Shown: one piece after another, positions 62,201 through 64,000 of the stretch
Position numbering within the stretch: position 1 is the stretch's first letter
How the letters are laid out: every line of letters starts with the position of its first letter
NCBI RefSeq assembly: GCF_037975245.1
Contig: NC_092566.1
Coordinates: 16,775,001 to 16,839,000, forward strand
Direction: 5' to 3'
DNA: 64,000 nucleotides
Source of the DNA: Apostichopus japonicus
Taxonomy: Eukaryota > Echinodermata > Holothuroidea > Aspidochirotida > Stichopodidae
Made by a program: the position numbers and the translations under genes
Notes under the pieces: model-generated
Database searches by the model: none
Seen by the model: only the letters and a program-made list of their open reading frames with translations
What the model was told of the DNA's origin: nothing

Positions 62201-63664
62201 GCTAGTGTTTGGATTAATCTTTTACCGTTCACCTCAAGAATTGGTACCATGCCGTGCAGGATAGCTTGGGGAAGAAATATGGTAGAAACGAACACAGAAT
62301 TAAGTTTACTACTCAATATGACAAATACTTATGGCCATTATTAACCAGCTTCTTCAGTAAGAGAGACAAAAGTATATTTTCATACAATGTGTTGCCCGCG
62401 GCATATTCCATTCACATTTCCTTTTTAACTTTTAAATGTCCCTAATTTTAAGTTCACTTCATAGTTTGTCAGTTAAAATATGATTTTTATTTGTAGTTAC
62501 CGAGATGGCGTTTTATTCCCCCTCCCCTCCAAACCCCACCCCTCGTAACCTAGTTTGACTGGATAAACATTCAACTGTCCCCTCGCGAGTATGTTTAAGG
62601 TCAGGTTATACTATCAAATGCGGATATTCCTACATGATATTGTAGCCCAAACATCCCACCACCTCCACCCAACCCCCCCCCCCCTCCCGATTCAAAAGGC
62701 GAAAGTACAGTGTATTATATATAACTACAAAAGCATATGTTTATTAATTCATAAATAGGCATTCCTATGCGTCCTACATTCAAAAACCCGAAACGAAAGA
62801 CAACTTGCAACGTCGGTAAGATTCACTGACGAAGAAGTAGGTATAATGACCTTGCATGACTAAACAGGGGCCTGGTGAACCCGACGATGCACGGTCCATA
62901 AAGCGGGCAAGCAAGGGTACTACACGTCCCCGAACCATCTCCTATCCCCACTCCAGCCCCCTTCCCCGCCCCACGTTTAATTGATCAAAATCTCCCTTTC
63001 ATAAGTAACAAAACGCCCGTCTTGTTCATGACAGTATAGCCCTCGAAGCGAACATGACCCTCGATCTACACTCACCAGGATTCATTCCTTTTCCACCCTC
63101 TCACCTTGTATGACGTATATTATCATATGTTATTTATCATTCCCCAACAACCTTCTTACTTAACCTTCACAGATTCATGTGTTTATGTTTTGCAAGGTCG
63201 AAGTTGACATTTTCATGGTGCTAATCTTGGTAAGTCCCAGCCACTATAGGCTATGTCAATGCTTTCAAAGCTTTCGTTGGTTTCATATACTTAGGCCTAA
63301 CCTGTACATTTACAAGTTTATCGAGGTTGCGTCGAGTAGGCTATAAATACTTTACACTACTATCAACGTGACATGTAATATGTCATATATTCGAATACTT
63401 AATTTGAAAGCATATATATATATATATCGTTTTAATAATATACTATTACCCCAGGTACGTACGCACGTGTGACTGCAATGCATAACACACTTTATCGGGA
63501 TTTTAGCAATGCTAAATCTATCCACACTTACTCTTCTTGAATTCTGGCCAATTCTCATCCGGTATTCGGTAATCTTCAAATTCTATTCCAGCTACCTTAA
63601 ACATGAGTCTTGGACCCTCGCCGCGGCCCATGGCATTAAAGTATATTAATTTGTAGCTTGCCAT
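59217..63664 (-). CDS. Sigma-class glutathione S-transferase (GST-D), 209 aa
   Basis: Exons in transcript order: 63664-63532, 62264-62172, 61169-61051, 59959-59849, 59390-59217; 630 nt. Starts MASYKLIYFNAMGRGEGPRL. Exon 2 gives ILHGMVPILEVNGKRLIQTL and RYIAREAG; exon 3 GSSNWESARIDSICETIV; exon 4 KENKDGNAFFVGDK; exon 5 ISLADFHVFVFIDVTLRTHF, ending RPNTAF and TAG. Intron positions and phases equal those of GST-B and C, but it is clearly more diverged. Intron 3 contains a TTAA-flanked MITE just upstream of exon 4. A short palindrome lies about 100 bp upstream of the ATG. Confidence 0.94.
59455..59540. repeat. (ATT)n-type microsatellite in GST-D intron 4
   Basis: ATTATTATT units interrupted by TTT and TTC. 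Confidence 0.9.
59983..60372 (+). mobile_element. TTAA-flanked (piggyBac-like) MITE, copy 5
   Basis: In intron 3 of GST-D, starting 24 bp upstream (transcript sense) of exon 4. TTAA at both ends. Slightly longer than other copies because of a short internal duplication near 60030-60060 (CGGTAATCCGAC twice). Confidence 0.8.
61325..61570 (+). repeat. Tandem duplication of about 140 bp with GA- and G-runs in GST-D intron 2
   Basis: AATTTCAACCGATGC, AAGCTC, TCATTTTGTGATTA, CAGC, GAATGAGAGA and a poly(G) run occur twice. Confidence 0.8.
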
Positions 63665-63765
63665 ATTCGAAGCTTGTAATAACCGTGTTGCTGAATAGCT
63701 AGCAACGGACCAATACACTGTGCAGGATATACACTGTATATGTACAACGAATTGACGTACACCAA

Positions 63766-63791
63766 TAGAAATTGAACTACTTCAATTTCTA
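63766..63791. repeat. Palindrome with perfect 11-bp stem upstream of GST-D
   Basis: TAGAAATTGAA, CTAC, TTCAATTTCTA, about 100 bp upstream of the GST-D start codon. Stem sequence identical to that in GST-A intron 1. Confidence 0.85.
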
Positions 63792-64000
63792 CGAGTACAC
63801 CTCATATACATAGACAGGTATGGAAATCCCTTTGATGATTGTGCAACGTAACGTGCAATTCTAAATCACCGCGTGTTTACAAAGGTCAAGTTATGAAATA
63901 CATTCACATTGCTAGATTGTAGTATTGAGGCTGTAGGTGTGATATTATATATGATTAAACTAGTGGTTATAGGGTGTCCGCATATAATGCGGGAGGCCCG

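Noticed and set aside
1-64000. CRISPR arrays, bacterial operons, prophage or viral genes
   Set aside because: No direct repeat-spacer structure, no Shine-Dalgarno-led gene runs and no virus hallmark protein; genes are intron-rich and eukaryotic.

Overview
This is animal (metazoan) nuclear DNA. Small exons with GT-AG introns lie among many short DNA transposons, tRNA-derived SINEs, non-LTR retrotransposon scraps and simple repeats. Protein content (PBLD, METAP1, a sigma-class GST cluster, an ODC/antizyme-inhibitor-like gene) and repeat style suggest an invertebrate deuterostome, most likely an echinoderm. That placement is inference; nothing in the window proves the species. Exon boundaries were set by eye from homology, reading frame and splice consensus, and in every complete gene the joined exons sum to a multiple of three.

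Layout. 1-8.5 kb: an 8-exon ODC-like gene on the minus strand (415 aa), its introns filled with hAT-type MITEs. 8.5-14 kb: no gene; nested hAT elements, an imperfect tandem repeat and a SINE. 14-22.2 kb: PBLD, minus strand, 9 coding exons, with a tandem pair of alternative exons that look mutually exclusive. 22.2-24.8 kb: no gene; two non-LTR retrotransposon remnants. 24.8-28.7 kb: a membrane-anchored alpha/beta-hydrolase esterase on the plus strand, 4 exons, 442 aa. 31.5 kb: a lone plus-strand terminal exon of an unrecognised gene, its splice acceptor repeated in tandem, ending 93 bp before the METAP1 stop. 31.7-41.9 kb: METAP1, minus strand, 10 exons, 391 aa. 43.8-63.7 kb: four minus-strand sigma-class glutathione S-transferase genes (here GST-A to GST-D), each with five exons and the same intron phases. 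GST-B and GST-C are a recent tandem duplication of about 4.7 kb that includes their upstream regions.

The genes do not form one pathway. The GST cluster is the only functional grouping: glutathione conjugation or prostaglandin-D-synthase-like chemistry, expanded by tandem duplication. The strongest unusual signals concern gene structure: a frame-incompatible alternative exon pair in PBLD, a TE insertion that duplicates the 5' splice site of METAP1 exon 2, a tandemly repeated 3' splice site before an orphan exon, two same-strand TTAA-flanked MITEs bracketing one PBLD exon, and an ODC-like protein lacking several substrate and cofactor residues. I saw no CRISPR array, prokaryotic operon or virus-like gene.
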